DNA from: UBA2966 sp965242505
GTDB taxonomy: Bacteria > Pseudomonadota > Alphaproteobacteria > UBA2966
Direction of reading: 5' to 3'
NCBI GenBank assembly: GCA_965242505.1
Contig: OZ251449.1
Coordinates: 2,046,001-2,110,000 of the forward strand
Length of the DNA stretch: 64,000 bases
In this document: positions 1 to 8,033 of the stretch, piece by piece
Layout: each line of letters opens with the position of its first letter
Position numbering within the stretch: position 1 is the stretch's first letter
Position numbers and translations under genes: made by a program
Notes under the pieces: generated by a model
Databases searched by the model: none
Told to the model about the DNA's origin: nothing
Seen by the model: only the letters and a program-made list of their open reading frames with translations

Positions 1-122
1 GGACCGGCGTGGAGCAGGACCGCGACGAACGCGACGGCGCCCGCCAGACCCGCGACGTTCGCGGGAAGCGCGCCTTGCCGCGGGTTTCGCGACGGCACGG
101 CGGATGCCTCGGGACACTTCAC
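1..122 (-). CDS. Partial gene: N-terminus with a membrane or signal segment, coupled to the upstream lipoprotein
   Basis: A minus-strand reading frame opens with GTG at 120-122. Its GTGA overlaps the TGA stop of the upstream lipoprotein gene, so translation is probably coupled. The first 40 residues contain a short polar head followed by a hydrophobic stretch (LAGAVAFVAVLLHAG), which suggests a signal peptide or membrane anchor. The rest lies outside the window. Genes for surface lipoproteins of the transferrin-binding-like type are often followed by a surface lipoprotein assembly modifier (Slam); that is a context guess, as too little protein is visible to identify a family. A start at the GTG at 96-98 is also possible. 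Confidence 0.4.
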   Translation of the reverse strand, partial: MKCPEASAVPSRNPRQGALPANVAGLAGAVAFVAVLLHAG

Positions 123-1435
123 TGCTTCTTGACGCCAAACGCGCCGACCGCTTCGTCTGGCAAATGGAACCATCCGAAAGCCTCTTCGTTGCCGGCCGCA
201 CCGACAAATCTCAGCTTCATCCACTGCCTCTCCTCTACAAGAGGCCCCCCCTCTCCAACATACTGCCACACACCCCAATTGTTGCCAGCGGGGTGATCTT
301 CTCCCTTCTCAAAATTCCATCGTGTGCGGGAGAGCGTAACGGCCGTCCCGGTATTGATGTTGCGGACGTTAGAGAACTCGACATTGATATCTCCATAATA
401 GAATTCCGAGCGCCGCGATGGCAATCCTCCGAGCGTGATATCCACATCGCCGATGATGAACTGATTATACAAAGGTGAGGACTTGGCCGTTCCCGTTCCG
501 ACCAATGCTCCCCGCCAACGACCCGTCGGCATCAGGTAATCAGGGTCACGAAAGCTACCACGTACTGACATTGCATCCCTACTATTAAGGAACACTGCCC
601 CTCGCACGTCGTCTCTTTCGAGACGATCATCATACTCCCCCCGCGCCGCCATGAAGTACCCATGATCGAGAATACCGACAATAGCGGTTTCCTCATAATC
701 CAGAGTAGTACTACCAACACCACCGTGAAGCCCGACAACACGCGCCTCCACGATGGGAATACCGCCGTATGTCATGACGGATCGATATTCTGTTGCGTCG
801 CAATCGCCACCGAACCCGCCGGTCTCGTAGCCGCCACGTTGTAGCCGCCCGGAACCTATATAGGGGGCACACCGAGGGTGGGGATCCAAAAAATCACCAC
901 GACTACCAGGACCAATGATAGGGCTCATCGCTGCCACGCGGCTGTGGATGTCGCTCGGAGACCACGAAAGCGCCGAACCGCCCACCAGGGAACGGGCGGC
1001 GGCGGCGTCCGCCACCGGCCAGTCCGGGAACGGCAAGCCGTCTTCCTCCATCCCGCCGGGCTGCCCCCCGCCGACGGGCGGCGCCGGAACCTGCGCCGCC
1101 GCGACCCTGACCTCGCCGCCGGTGGCGGTGGCGGCGTACCCGCCGCCGGCGCGCTCGACGACGACGACCGCGCAGGCGGGGCCGCCCGCCGCGCACGTGA
1201 AACGGGCGCCGTCCCTGTCCACGCTCTCGCCGGGCTCGATCGTGAAGGTCCCGGCCCTCGCCAGGGTCACGCCCTCCGGCAGCGCCACCGGCTCGGGATC
1301 GAGCTGCGCCATCGACCGCCCCGGAGGAGGCGTGGTGGACGCGCCGCCGCCCCCGCCGCCGCAGCCGGAGAGCGCGAGGACGACGGCGCACGCCGCCGCC
1401 GACAGAACGAATCCGCGAGTGTCGCTGAAGGGCAT
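119..1435 (-). CDS. Predicted surface lipoprotein, transferrin-binding-protein-like C-terminal domain
   Basis: This is a 438-residue protein with a classical lipoprotein signal: a hydrophobic stretch ending in LALSGC, so the lipidated Cys is about residue 25, followed by a Gly-rich tether. The middle is poorly recognisable. The C-terminal 130 residues are rich in aromatic and beta-strand-like segments and end in GAFGVKKQ, much like the last barrel strand of TbpB-like or HpuA-like solute-binding lipoproteins of Proteobacteria. That makes an outer-surface binding or adhesion role plausible, but no ligand can be named. The 3' half is visibly less GC-rich than the 5' half and the neighbouring genes, so it may be variable or imported. 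The next gene overlaps its stop codon. Confidence 0.6.
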   Translation of the reverse strand: MPFSDTRGFVLSAAACAVVLALSGCGGGGGGASTTPPPGRSMAQLDPEPVALPEGVTLARAGTFTIEPGESVDRDGARFTCAAGGPACAVVVVERAGGGYAATATGGEVRVAAAQVPAPPVGGGQPGGMEEDGLPFPDWPVADAAAARSLVGGSALSWSPSDIHSRVAAMSPIIGPGSRGDFLDPHPRCAPYIGSGRLQRGGYETGGFGGDCDATEYRSVMTYGGIPIVEARVVGLHGGVGSTTLDYEETAIVGILDHGYFMAARGEYDDRLERDDVRGAVFLNSRDAMSVRGSFRDPDYLMPTGRWRGALVGTGTAKSSPLYNQFIIGDVDITLGGLPSRRSEFYYGDINVEFSNVRNINTGTAVTLSRTRWNFEKGEDHPAGNNWGVWQYVGEGGPLVEERQWMKLRFVGAAGNEEAFGWFHLPDEAVGAFGVKKQ

Positions 1436-1457
1436 CGGGGCCTCCCCGTTACTTATT

Positions 1458-1496
1458 TAGAGGCCCCGTGTAGAGGCCCCGTGTAGAGGCCCCGTG
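1458..1496. repeat. 13-bp tandem repeat, three copies
   Basis: Three perfect head-to-tail copies of TAGAGGCCCCGTG lie just upstream of the lipoprotein start (ATG at 1433-1435), followed by a partial fourth copy (TAGAG). The position is compatible with a promoter-proximal length-variable tract, but no function is shown. Confidence 0.85.
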
Positions 1497-1599
1497 TAGA
1501 GTACGTTTCCACCTTATCACGGACGCCGGGCGCGTTGCAAGCGAAAAATTCGCCCGCCCGAAAAAAATTCCGTCCGGCGGCGGAGGCGCCCCCGCGGAC

Positions 1600-1987
1600 C
1601 CCCCTCCCGCGCGCCCTTTTCTTCTCCCTCTCCCCTTCTTCTCCCTCCCCCTTGCAGGGGGAGGGTCGGGGTGGGGGTCGCGCCGGGGGGAGAGGGGCGT
1701 CGATGGTTCCCGCCCTTCCCTTTTACTTCTCCCTCTCCCTGGCAGGGGGAGGGTCGGGGTGGGGGTCGCGCCGGGGGGAGGAGCGCGAAGAACGATCCGC
1801 ACACCGTCGGGCCGCAGTCCACCCCCCTCCCGACCTCCCCCCTGTTATGGGGGAGGAGTATGAATGGGATTCCCCCTGTTCAGGGGGGAGGAGTATAGAT
1901 GGGGTTCCCCCTGTTCAGGGGGAGGAGCGCGAACGGGACCCTACAGTGCTCCCGTCACCGGATGAATCCTGCGGACAAGTTCAGGAT
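1600..1987. repeat. Cluster of modular C/G-rich intergenic repeats
   Basis: This gene-free stretch holds two copies of the gamma module (TTCTCCCTC..TTGCAGGGGGAGGG followed by a G-run tract; about 1638-1685 and 1727-1770), one full beta module (CTCCCGACCTCCCCCC hairpin, about 1820-1862), two partial beta hairpins (about 1870-1893 and 1906-1928) and a delta module (about 1930-1987). The delta module runs into the 3' end of the AbiEii gene. The same modules recur across the window. No gene is visible here. Confidence 0.85.
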
Positions 1988-2859
1988 CCCCGATGCGTCT
2001 CGTCCCGTGCGGCTTTCGCCGCCGGCATCAGGAATTTCTCCAGGGCCGCGACCACCTCCGCAAGCGACCCGGGATCGAGCGCGACGTCGCGCTTGAACGC
2101 GTCCCACTGCCTCGACTTCCGCGCATCTTCCGCGAAGGCCGGCGTCAAGCCATCCGGCGTCTCCTCCGGTATCCGGGTTTCGCGTCGCGCGAAGGTCGCC
2201 GAGATCGCCTTCGCGAGCCGGGACCCCTCGAAATCGAAAGACCGATCGAGCATCCACAGATCGTAATAGTCTTTCATGCGGCTGTTCACTCGGCCCAACG
2301 CGACGATCGCCTGGAACTTCTCGGCGACGACGGTTTCCGGCGCATACCCGCGCAGACGCGGCGCCGGCATGTCGAGCAGGACGGGATAGTCGAGCATCTC
2401 GACGCCGGGCTCGGTGGCGTCCCCGAAACCGACGTCGATCGCGACGGCGATACGGGCGCCCCCGATCCCGGCCGTCGTCCGGATGCGAAGGCCCCCGTAC
2501 TCGTTGTCTTCCCGGATGCGGTCCATACGCGCCCGATCGACGTCGAAGCGAACGCCGTCCCGATGTTCCATCCCGAGGATCTCCCTGAAATCCTCGAGGA
2601 CGGATTGCGGATCCGGATCGCCATGGCCCAGGAGGTCGAGGTCGCGCGAACCGCGGAACGGCTCGTCGAACCAGGCCATCAGCAGCATGGCGCCCTTGAG
2701 AACGAACCGATGGGCATGCGGCGACTGCGCCAGCCTGTAGAGCAGGCGTTCGATCGCATAGCGTGTAAGCACGAGGTCGAAGGTCTGTTCCTTCTGCCGA
2801 GCGATGCTCAGGAGACGGGCGCGAACCGAAGCTCCGACGTCCTCGATCCCTTCAGTCAT
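1981..2859 (-). CDS. abiEii: AbiEii-family nucleotidyltransferase toxin
   Basis: This 292-residue protein matches the AbiEii/DUF1814 nucleotidyltransferase toxin family. The family motifs appear in order: VLKGAMLL, then GSRDLDLLG (the NTase G-S...D-x-D core, about residues 70-78), then AEKFQAIVALG and MKDYYDLW. Characterised members inhibit growth by nucleotidyl transfer, tRNA being the known target for some, and take part in abortive infection. The start codon overlaps the end of the antitoxin gene by 8 bases, as is usual for this bicistronic toxin-antitoxin system. The catalytic motifs look intact, so the toxin is probably active. Its 3' end is embedded in intergenic repeat sequence. Confidence 0.9.
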   Translation of the reverse strand: MTEGIEDVGASVRARLLSIARQKEQTFDLVLTRYAIERLLYRLAQSPHAHRFVLKGAMLLMAWFDEPFRGSRDLDLLGHGDPDPQSVLEDFREILGMEHRDGVRFDVDRARMDRIREDNEYGGLRIRTTAGIGGARIAVAIDVGFGDATEPGVEMLDYPVLLDMPAPRLRGYAPETVVAEKFQAIVALGRVNSRMKDYYDLWMLDRSFDFEGSRLAKAISATFARRETRIPEETPDGLTPAFAEDARKSRQWDAFKRDVALDPGSLAEVVAALEKFLMPAAKAARDETHRGS

Positions 2860-3469
2860 TGGCGGTCAGGGCTTCGAGATAGGGCCGGACCACCGTCGAT
2901 ACCCGGCCGCGCTCGGCGTGGCGGGCGATTTCGGCAGGGGTCGCCTTGCGTTGCCGGAGCGCTTCCCGCAGCCCTTCGAGGGCGACGGACTGGCCGACCG
3001 TCCGGCGGTGGCGGAAACAGTCCGCGACCGTTTTCGCCACGCCGAAGACGCTCACCGTGACGCCCTCGATGCGCTCGGCGACGACTCCGTCCGCGAGGAA
3101 CGCCTCGGTGAACCTGACGATACGCATCGGCGGCGCGCCCGTCCTGGGCGCCCAATCCTTCGCGCCGACCGCCATCCACACCGCGCGGGGCAGCTGGTCG
3201 GTGAGGCCATGGAAGGCAAGCGCCGAGACGAGGCAGATCACCCCTTTCGGTTGGCGCTTGGCCGCCTCCGCAAGGCTGTGATTGGCGCCGATCGGCGCAT
3301 CGGGCCGCTGGTACAGCCCCCGCGCAAGCCGGGCGACGTCGCCGTCCCTGCGCATCCGGCTGACGGTCGCGGCGGTGACGCCCGCTTCCCTGAACTCGCG
3401 GAGGCGGACGATTCCCCGTTCTTCCAGGAGGTCGCGGGCGAGATCGCGCTGAGTGACGAGCTTCGGCAT
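2852..3469 (-). CDS. abiEi: AbiEi-family antitoxin, transcriptional autoregulator
   Basis: This 205-residue protein has an N-terminal winged-helix domain (about residues 5-60, with TVSRMRRDGDVARLARGLY) and the AbiEi C-terminal region, including LVSALAFHGLTDQLP. AbiEi proteins bind inverted repeats in their own promoter and neutralise AbiEii without direct contact (type IV toxin-antitoxin). It is the first gene of the pair and overlaps the toxin gene by 8 bases. Upstream, around 3470-3520, the DNA is distinctly more AT-rich, consistent with the operon promoter and operator. Confidence 0.88.
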   Translation of the reverse strand: MPKLVTQRDLARDLLEERGIVRLREFREAGVTAATVSRMRRDGDVARLARGLYQRPDAPIGANHSLAEAAKRQPKGVICLVSALAFHGLTDQLPRAVWMAVGAKDWAPRTGAPPMRIVRFTEAFLADGVVAERIEGVTVSVFGVAKTVADCFRHRRTVGQSVALEGLREALRQRKATPAEIARHAERGRVSTVVRPYLEALTAND

Positions 3470-3544
3470 TGATACGAAATCACATAGAACGGCATCTGGA
3501 ATGAGATGTCATGTATCACCCGGACTTTCGGACGTAAAGCCGCC

Positions 3545-3960
3545 GGCCGGACTCCGCCCCCCTTCTTCTCCCGGCCCCTTTCTTCTCCCTCTCCCTTGCA
3601 GGGGGAGGGTCGGGGTGGGGGTCGCGGCGGGGGAGAGGGGCGAGAACGGCGTTGCGGGGCGGCGGACCCCCCATCCGGACCCCCCTCCCGACCTCCCCCC
3701 TGTCAGGGGGGAGGAGTATGAATGGTCAGGGAGGAGGAGTGTGGGTGGCCAGGGGGGAGGAGCGTCAATGGTTTCCTCCGCCTCCGTTCCCCTTCTTCTC
3801 CCTCTCCCTTGCAGGGGGAGGGTCGGGGTGGGGGTCGCGGCGGCGTTGCATGTTCATCCGGACCCCCCTCCCGACCTCCCCCCTGTCAGGGGGGAGGAGT
3901 GTTGGTGGTCGGTGGGAGGAGTATGAGTGGCCCCCTCCTGGACAGAGGGGCGGATCGCGC
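3545..3960. repeat. Modular intergenic repeats, gamma-beta-gamma-beta
   Basis: The 504-bp gap between the AbiE promoter and the next gene contains alternating gamma (about 3581-3627 and 3790-3842) and beta (about 3676-3725 and 3858-3905) modules, plus shorter GGGGAGGAG fragments between them. The modules are nearly identical to those elsewhere in the window. No coding region is credible here; the long open frames are artefacts of the repeat composition. Confidence 0.85.
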
Positions 3961-3973
3961 GGCCCCGCGCGGA

Positions 3974-5029
3974 TCAGGGGATGATCCTCGCTGCGCGCAG
4001 CTCGTCGAAGTGGCGGACGAACATCTCTTCCGTGTCCACGAAATCGAGGAATCCGGCCCGGCGGCATTTGGTGGTGTCCATGCAGACGTCCCAGTCGGAG
4101 CCGAAGGCGTAATCCCCGAAGGCCCAGTTCGCGGCCTTCTCGAACGGCGTGGGCGCCAGGCCGTACTTCTCGACGATCCCGTTCCAGACCGGTTCCTTGT
4201 CCGCCATCGTCGCGGCGAGGTCGATCCGCTGCGGCGGTCCGGCCTCCATGCCGAAATACGCGGCGATGCGCTCCCACATGCGCTCCCAACGGAACACGTC
4301 GCCATTCGCGACGTTGAAGGCCTCGTCGGCGCATTCCGGCGTCGTCGCCGCCCAGACCATCGCCCTCCCCAGGAGCTCGTTGTCGGTGACCTGGTATATC
4401 GTGCGGTAGGCCGCCGGTTCGCCCGGCCAGCGCAACGGCAGGCCGAGCTCCCTGGAGACGACGGCGTAGACCGCCACGACGGACGTGAGGTTCAGCGGGT
4501 TGCCGGTCGAGAGGCCACATACGGCCTGGGGGCGGACCGCCGACCACGTCCAGGGTCGGCCTTCCCGAATCTCCCGCAGGTAGTCCTCCTGGCCGAAATA
4601 GAGACTCGGCGGCATGTGCCGGGGGTCGTCCTCCCGCGACGGGGTCTTGTAGGGGCCCAGGTGACGGCCGTAGTACTTCGCGCCCTGCACGATCTGCACG
4701 TGCCGAAGGTCGGGCGCGTTCCGCAGCAGGCCGTCCATCGCGTTCCTGAACATCCCGGTATTGGGTTCGGCGGCTTCCTCCCACGTGGGGAAGTCCTTGT
4801 AGGCGGCGTAGAACGCGTGCGTGACCCGCGGCGCGTTCCTCAGCTCCGCCAGACAGGCGCCGCGGTCCTCCAGATCGACGGGCAGGCGCTCGGCCCGCGT
4901 CTCGAAATCGGGAGGGCCGCGCATGGCCGCGATGACGTCCCAATCGTTGAGGCCGTCGAGATGCCGGAGGAGCCCCCGCCCGACGATGCCGCCGGCGCCG
5001 AACACGAGCGCGACGTTGCGATCGGTCAT
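3974..5029 (-). CDS. PRISE-type NAD(P)H-dependent reductase (atypical SDR), copy 1
   Basis: This 351-residue Rossmann protein starts with a nucleotide-binding loop (GAGGIVG, residues 11-17). It carries signatures of the PRISE family (progesterone 5-beta-reductase / iridoid synthase-like): HAFYAAY, the PTWEEAAEPN block, QGAKYYG with the family catalytic Lys (about K118), PPSLYFGQEDYL with the Tyr (about Y144), and EAFNVANGDVFRW. Family members reduce activated enones with NADPH; the substrate here is unknown. The next gene upstream encodes a paralogue of exactly the same length, so the pair looks like a tandem duplication that has since diverged. Confidence 0.85.
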   Translation of the reverse strand: MTDRNVALVFGAGGIVGRGLLRHLDGLNDWDVIAAMRGPPDFETRAERLPVDLEDRGACLAELRNAPRVTHAFYAAYKDFPTWEEAAEPNTGMFRNAMDGLLRNAPDLRHVQIVQGAKYYGRHLGPYKTPSREDDPRHMPPSLYFGQEDYLREIREGRPWTWSAVRPQAVCGLSTGNPLNLTSVVAVYAVVSRELGLPLRWPGEPAAYRTIYQVTDNELLGRAMVWAATTPECADEAFNVANGDVFRWERMWERIAAYFGMEAGPPQRIDLAATMADKEPVWNGIVEKYGLAPTPFEKAANWAFGDYAFGSDWDVCMDTTKCRRAGFLDFVDTEEMFVRHFDELRAARIIP

Positions 5030-5069
5030 GGCGTCCGTCCTCCCGCCAAACGCGGCTTCGCCCCCCGCC

Positions 5070-6125
5070 TTACGGGATGATCCGGTTGGCCCGGAGCTCC
5101 GCGAACAGATCCAGGAACATCCGCTCGGTGTCGACGAAGTCCGGGAACCCGAATTTCCGGCGTTTCGTCGAATCCGACATCATGTCCCACTCGTTGTTGA
5201 ACACGTACTGGGCGAACGGCCAGTGAGCCATGTCTTCGTAGGCGTTGGGGACGAGATCGTGCTTGCGCGCGACGTCGTCCCAGAGCGGCGCCTTGTCGGC
5301 CATCATCAGCGGCAGGTCGATGCGCTGGGGCGGCCCCGCCTCCATGCCGAAGAAGTCGGCGAACTTCGGCCACATGCGCTCGAAGCGCACGTGGTCGCCG
5401 TTGACGACGTTGAAGACCTGGCCGGCGCACGCGGGCGTCGTCGCCGCCCATTCCATGGCGCGCGCCAGCAGGCCCGCTTCCGTGGCCATGTACATGGAGC
5501 GGTAGGTGACCGGGCTGCCCGGGAACCGCAACGGCAGCCCCAACTCCTTCGAGACGGCGGCGTAGACGGCGATGCACGAGACCAGGTTCATGGGAATCCC
5601 CACCGCGTATCCACACACCGCGTGCGGGCGCACGCACGACCACGACCAGTTCTTTCCCTTCGAACTCTCGATCAGGTAGTCCTGCTGGCTGTAATAGAAA
5701 TTGGGCGGCATGTGCCGCGGGTCGCTCTCTTTCGCCGGCGATCTGAAGGGGCCGAGGTGGGATCCGTAGGCTTTGGTCCCCTGAAGCGAGCAGACGTGCT
5801 CGAGCCCGGCCGCGACCGGTTCGATGGCCTCCATGGGGTTGGCGAGGAGCGCGAGGTTGGGGGCGTCCTGCTCGGCCCACGTCGGCCGGTCGGCGTAGCC
5901 GGCGAAGAACACGTGGGTGACCTGGTCGAGTCCGGCGAGTTTGGCCCGGCAGTCGGCGGCATCGCCGAGGTCCACGGAGATGAAGGTCGCCGTCGATTCG
6001 TAATAGGGCCGGCGCCGGGACAGGCCGACGACCCGCCACTCCTCCTTCGTATCGAGATACCGGACCATGTTGCCGCCGACGATTCCGGTGGCGCCGATCA
6101 CAAGGGCGACTTTCCGGTCGGACAC
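5070..6125 (-). CDS. PRISE-type NAD(P)H-dependent reductase (atypical SDR), copy 2
   Basis: This is the second PRISE-type reductase, also 351 residues from the chosen start. GTG at 6123-6125 is preceded by AGGAGC at good distance. A longer frame up to 6281 would only translate a repeat module and is rejected. It shows GATGIVG at the N-terminus, HVFFAGY, QGTKAYG (K118), PNFYYSQQDYL (Y144/Y145) and QVFNVVNGDHVRF. The aligned catalytic residues fall at the same numbers as in copy 1. The gap to copy 1 is 40 bp, so the two are probably one transcript. Substrate unknown; enone or enal reduction is the family expectation. Confidence 0.85.
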   Translation of the reverse strand: MSDRKVALVIGATGIVGGNMVRYLDTKEEWRVVGLSRRRPYYESTATFISVDLGDAADCRAKLAGLDQVTHVFFAGYADRPTWAEQDAPNLALLANPMEAIEPVAAGLEHVCSLQGTKAYGSHLGPFRSPAKESDPRHMPPNFYYSQQDYLIESSKGKNWSWSCVRPHAVCGYAVGIPMNLVSCIAVYAAVSKELGLPLRFPGSPVTYRSMYMATEAGLLARAMEWAATTPACAGQVFNVVNGDHVRFERMWPKFADFFGMEAGPPQRIDLPLMMADKAPLWDDVARKHDLVPNAYEDMAHWPFAQYVFNNEWDMMSDSTKRRKFGFPDFVDTERMFLDLFAELRANRIIP

Positions 6126-6191
6126 GGCTCGACGCTCCTGTCTCGCTTCGCGGGCGGCCGACCGTAATAGCGCGGCCCCGGTCGGGTCCAG

Positions 6192-6372
6192 CCCGCATTT
6201 CTCGCACCGGCAGGGAGCGAGGAGCGCGCGGCGTTGCGGGGCCGCGTCCACCCCCCTCCTGGACAGGGGGGAGGAGCGCAAATGGCTCTCTCCCGCCCCC
6301 CTCTTCTCCCTCTCCCTTGCAGGGGGAGGGTCGGGGTGGGGGTCGCGCCGGGGGGATACGAGAAATGCGCGC
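6192..6372. mobile_element. MITE-like composite repeat with inverted termini
   Basis: The left end (CCCGCATTTCTCGCACCGG, 6192-6210) and the right end (ATACGAGAAATGCGC, about 6356-6370) are inverted copies of each other. Between them lie an alpha module, a short beta hairpin (about 6250-6285) and a gamma module (about 6301-6348). The element sits between two divergent genes (PRISE copy 2 and DUF3237) and fills most of that gap. There is no transposase inside. Confidence 0.75.
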
Positions 6373-6439
6373 CGGCGGACCGACTGGTTTCCGTCGGAAC
6401 GATGTTCTACGCTGAACTCCGTCCGCGGAGTGGGAGGCG

Positions 6440-6907
6440 ATGCCCGAGATCAGGACGCGCCATTTGATGACGTTCCGTATCCAGCCGCCCGAGCCGCCGC
6501 TCGGACCGCTGGAATACGGGGATACGCCGTCCGGTCGCCGTTGGGTCATGCCCGTTCCCGGCGGCCGTTTCGAAGGCGATCGCCTTCGGGGCCGGATCGT
6601 GTTCGGCGGCGACTGGCTGATCCGGCGGCCCGACGGCGCGACCGAGCTCGACGTCCGGCTGACGATGGAAACCGACGACGGGCGCCTGATCGGCATGCGT
6701 TACCGCGGGCTGCGCCTCGGCCCCGAGGAGGTCCTGCGGCGCCATCTGGACGGCGGCGCCGTCGACGCTTCCGAATACTACTTCCGGATCGCTCCGTTCT
6801 TCGAGACGGCGTCGGCGAAGTACGGCTGGCTGAACACCATCGTCGCGGTAGGCGTCGGGGACCGGACCGAGGAGGGTCCCGGCTACGAGATTTACGAGAT
6901 CCTGTAG
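6440..6907 (+). CDS. DUF3237 family protein
   Basis: This 155-residue protein has the features of DUF3237: an N-terminal LEYGDTPSGRRWVMPVPGGRFEG region, a central GGDWLIRRPDG strand with the ELDVRLTMETDDG segment, and a C-terminal YYFRIAPFFETASAKYGWLN block. These are small beta-barrel proteins of unknown function, often near genes for catabolism of aromatic or other organic acids. The start is preceded by GGGAGGCG. It lies 19 bp upstream of the deacetylase-like gene in the same direction, so the two are probably co-transcribed. Confidence 0.75.
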   Translation: MPEIRTRHLMTFRIQPPEPPLGPLEYGDTPSGRRWVMPVPGGRFEGDRLRGRIVFGGDWLIRRPDGATELDVRLTMETDDGRLIGMRYRGLRLGPEEVLRRHLDGGAVDASEYYFRIAPFFETASAKYGWLNTIVAVGVGDRTEEGPGYEIYEIL

Positions 6908-6926
6908 AGGCTCGGGGGCCGGCCGA

Positions 6927-7820
6927 ATGGTGAACCCGCGCGTTCCTTTCCAGTACGCTCCGAAGAGGGGCAGTCTTCCGCCGCCCGACGGCAAGCCGTT
7001 GATCGTGCAGATCGTGGTGGCGATCGAGATCTTCCGGTACGACCAGCCGATACCCCGGAAGATACTCGCCAATCCCCACGGCCTCGACCCGGTCCCCGAC
7101 CTCGTCAACTACGCCTGGATGGAGTACGGCATGCGCTGCGGCGTTCCCCGTCTCGTCCGCGCGCTGAAGGAGCGGGGCGTGCGGGCCGTCGCCTGCATCA
7201 ACTCCGACGTGATCGACGCGTATCCGGACGTGGCCGAGGCCGTGCTCGAGGCGGGCTGGGAATTTCAGGGCCACGGCAAATTCCAGCGTTCCATGTCGGA
7301 GGACGACGAGGAGGAGATCATCAACGTCTCCCTCGAACGGATCCGGTCGTTCACGGGCCGGCCGGCGCGCGGCTGGATCGGCCCCGGATTGAAGGAGTCC
7401 ACCCGCACGCCCGAGCTGCTCAAGGCCGCGGGCGTCGAATACGTCTCCGATTGGGGCATGATCGACGATCTGCCGGTCTGGATGTCGACGAAAGCCGGGC
7501 CCCTCGTCGTGGCGCCCTACACGGCCGAGCTCAACGACGCCTACATCTATCACGTCGGCCGGCACGGACCGGACGAACAGTACAACCGGATGCGCGACAT
7601 GGTGGCGGGCCTCGAACCGGAACTCGAGGACTCCCCGCGGGTCCTGACGATGTCCTATCACCACTATCTCATGGGGCAGGCGCACCGCGCCCATTGGGTC
7701 GGGCGCATGCTGGACTATCTCCTGGAACGCCCGGACACGATCTTCATGCCGGGAGAGGAGATCTGCGACTGGTTCACGGGAACCGAAACGGCGCAGGAGG
7801 AAAAGGCCGCGTTGGGTTGA
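6927..7820 (+). CDS. Polysaccharide-deacetylase-like (CE4/NodB fold) protein
   Basis: This 297-residue protein resembles the PuuE/allantoinase-type branch of the polysaccharide deacetylase superfamily: VPRLVRALKERGVRAVACINSDV, EFQGHGKFQRSMSEDDE, RPARGWIGPGLKESTRTPELL, and a late SYHHYLMGQAHR block. The usual catalytic TFDD motif is replaced by VAIEIF (about residue 31) and the HxxxH motif is reduced, as in purine-ring hydrolase relatives. Hydrolysis of a C-N bond in a small molecule is therefore more likely than cell-wall deacetylation, but the substrate is unknown. Its TGA stop is immediately followed by the left end of a repeat element. Confidence 0.7.
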   Translation: MVNPRVPFQYAPKRGSLPPPDGKPLIVQIVVAIEIFRYDQPIPRKILANPHGLDPVPDLVNYAWMEYGMRCGVPRLVRALKERGVRAVACINSDVIDAYPDVAEAVLEAGWEFQGHGKFQRSMSEDDEEEIINVSLERIRSFTGRPARGWIGPGLKESTRTPELLKAAGVEYVSDWGMIDDLPVWMSTKAGPLVVAPYTAELNDAYIYHVGRHGPDEQYNRMRDMVAGLEPELEDSPRVLTMSYHHYLMGQAHRAHWVGRMLDYLLERPDTIFMPGEEICDWFTGTETAQEEKAALG

Positions 7821-7955
7821 CCCGCATTTTCGCGCCGGCAGGGATCGAGGATCGCGCGGCGTTGCGGGGCCGCCACCCCCCTCCCGACCTCCCCCCTGTC
7901 AGGGGGGAGGAGCGTCAACGGCCCCTCTGTCCTCTTCATTCTCCCTCCCCCTTGA
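7821..7955. mobile_element. Truncated MITE-like repeat abutting a stop codon
   Basis: The left terminus (CCCGCATTTTCGCGCCGG) starts on the base after the TGA of the upstream gene. It is followed by the alpha module, a full beta hairpin (about 7878-7920) and only the first half of a gamma module, which breaks off near 7955. No right terminus is present, so this copy looks decayed. Confidence 0.7.
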
Positions 7956-8033
7956 CCATTCCGACGCGCGCGTCCACGTTACGTTGCGGCCTCTGGGCCG
8001 CGCACGTTCCCGGACGCACCGACCCGCCTGCTC

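Noticed and set aside
1600..1930. Regularly repeated C/G-rich blocks that look like a CRISPR array
   Set aside because: Spacing is irregular, spacers are absent or themselves repeats, each unit is a hairpin module found elsewhere in gaps, and no cas gene is present.
6125..6281. Longer N-terminus for PRISE copy 2
   Set aside because: The extra 52 residues translate a repeat module, while GTG at 6125 has a good ribosome-binding site and matches copy 1 in length.
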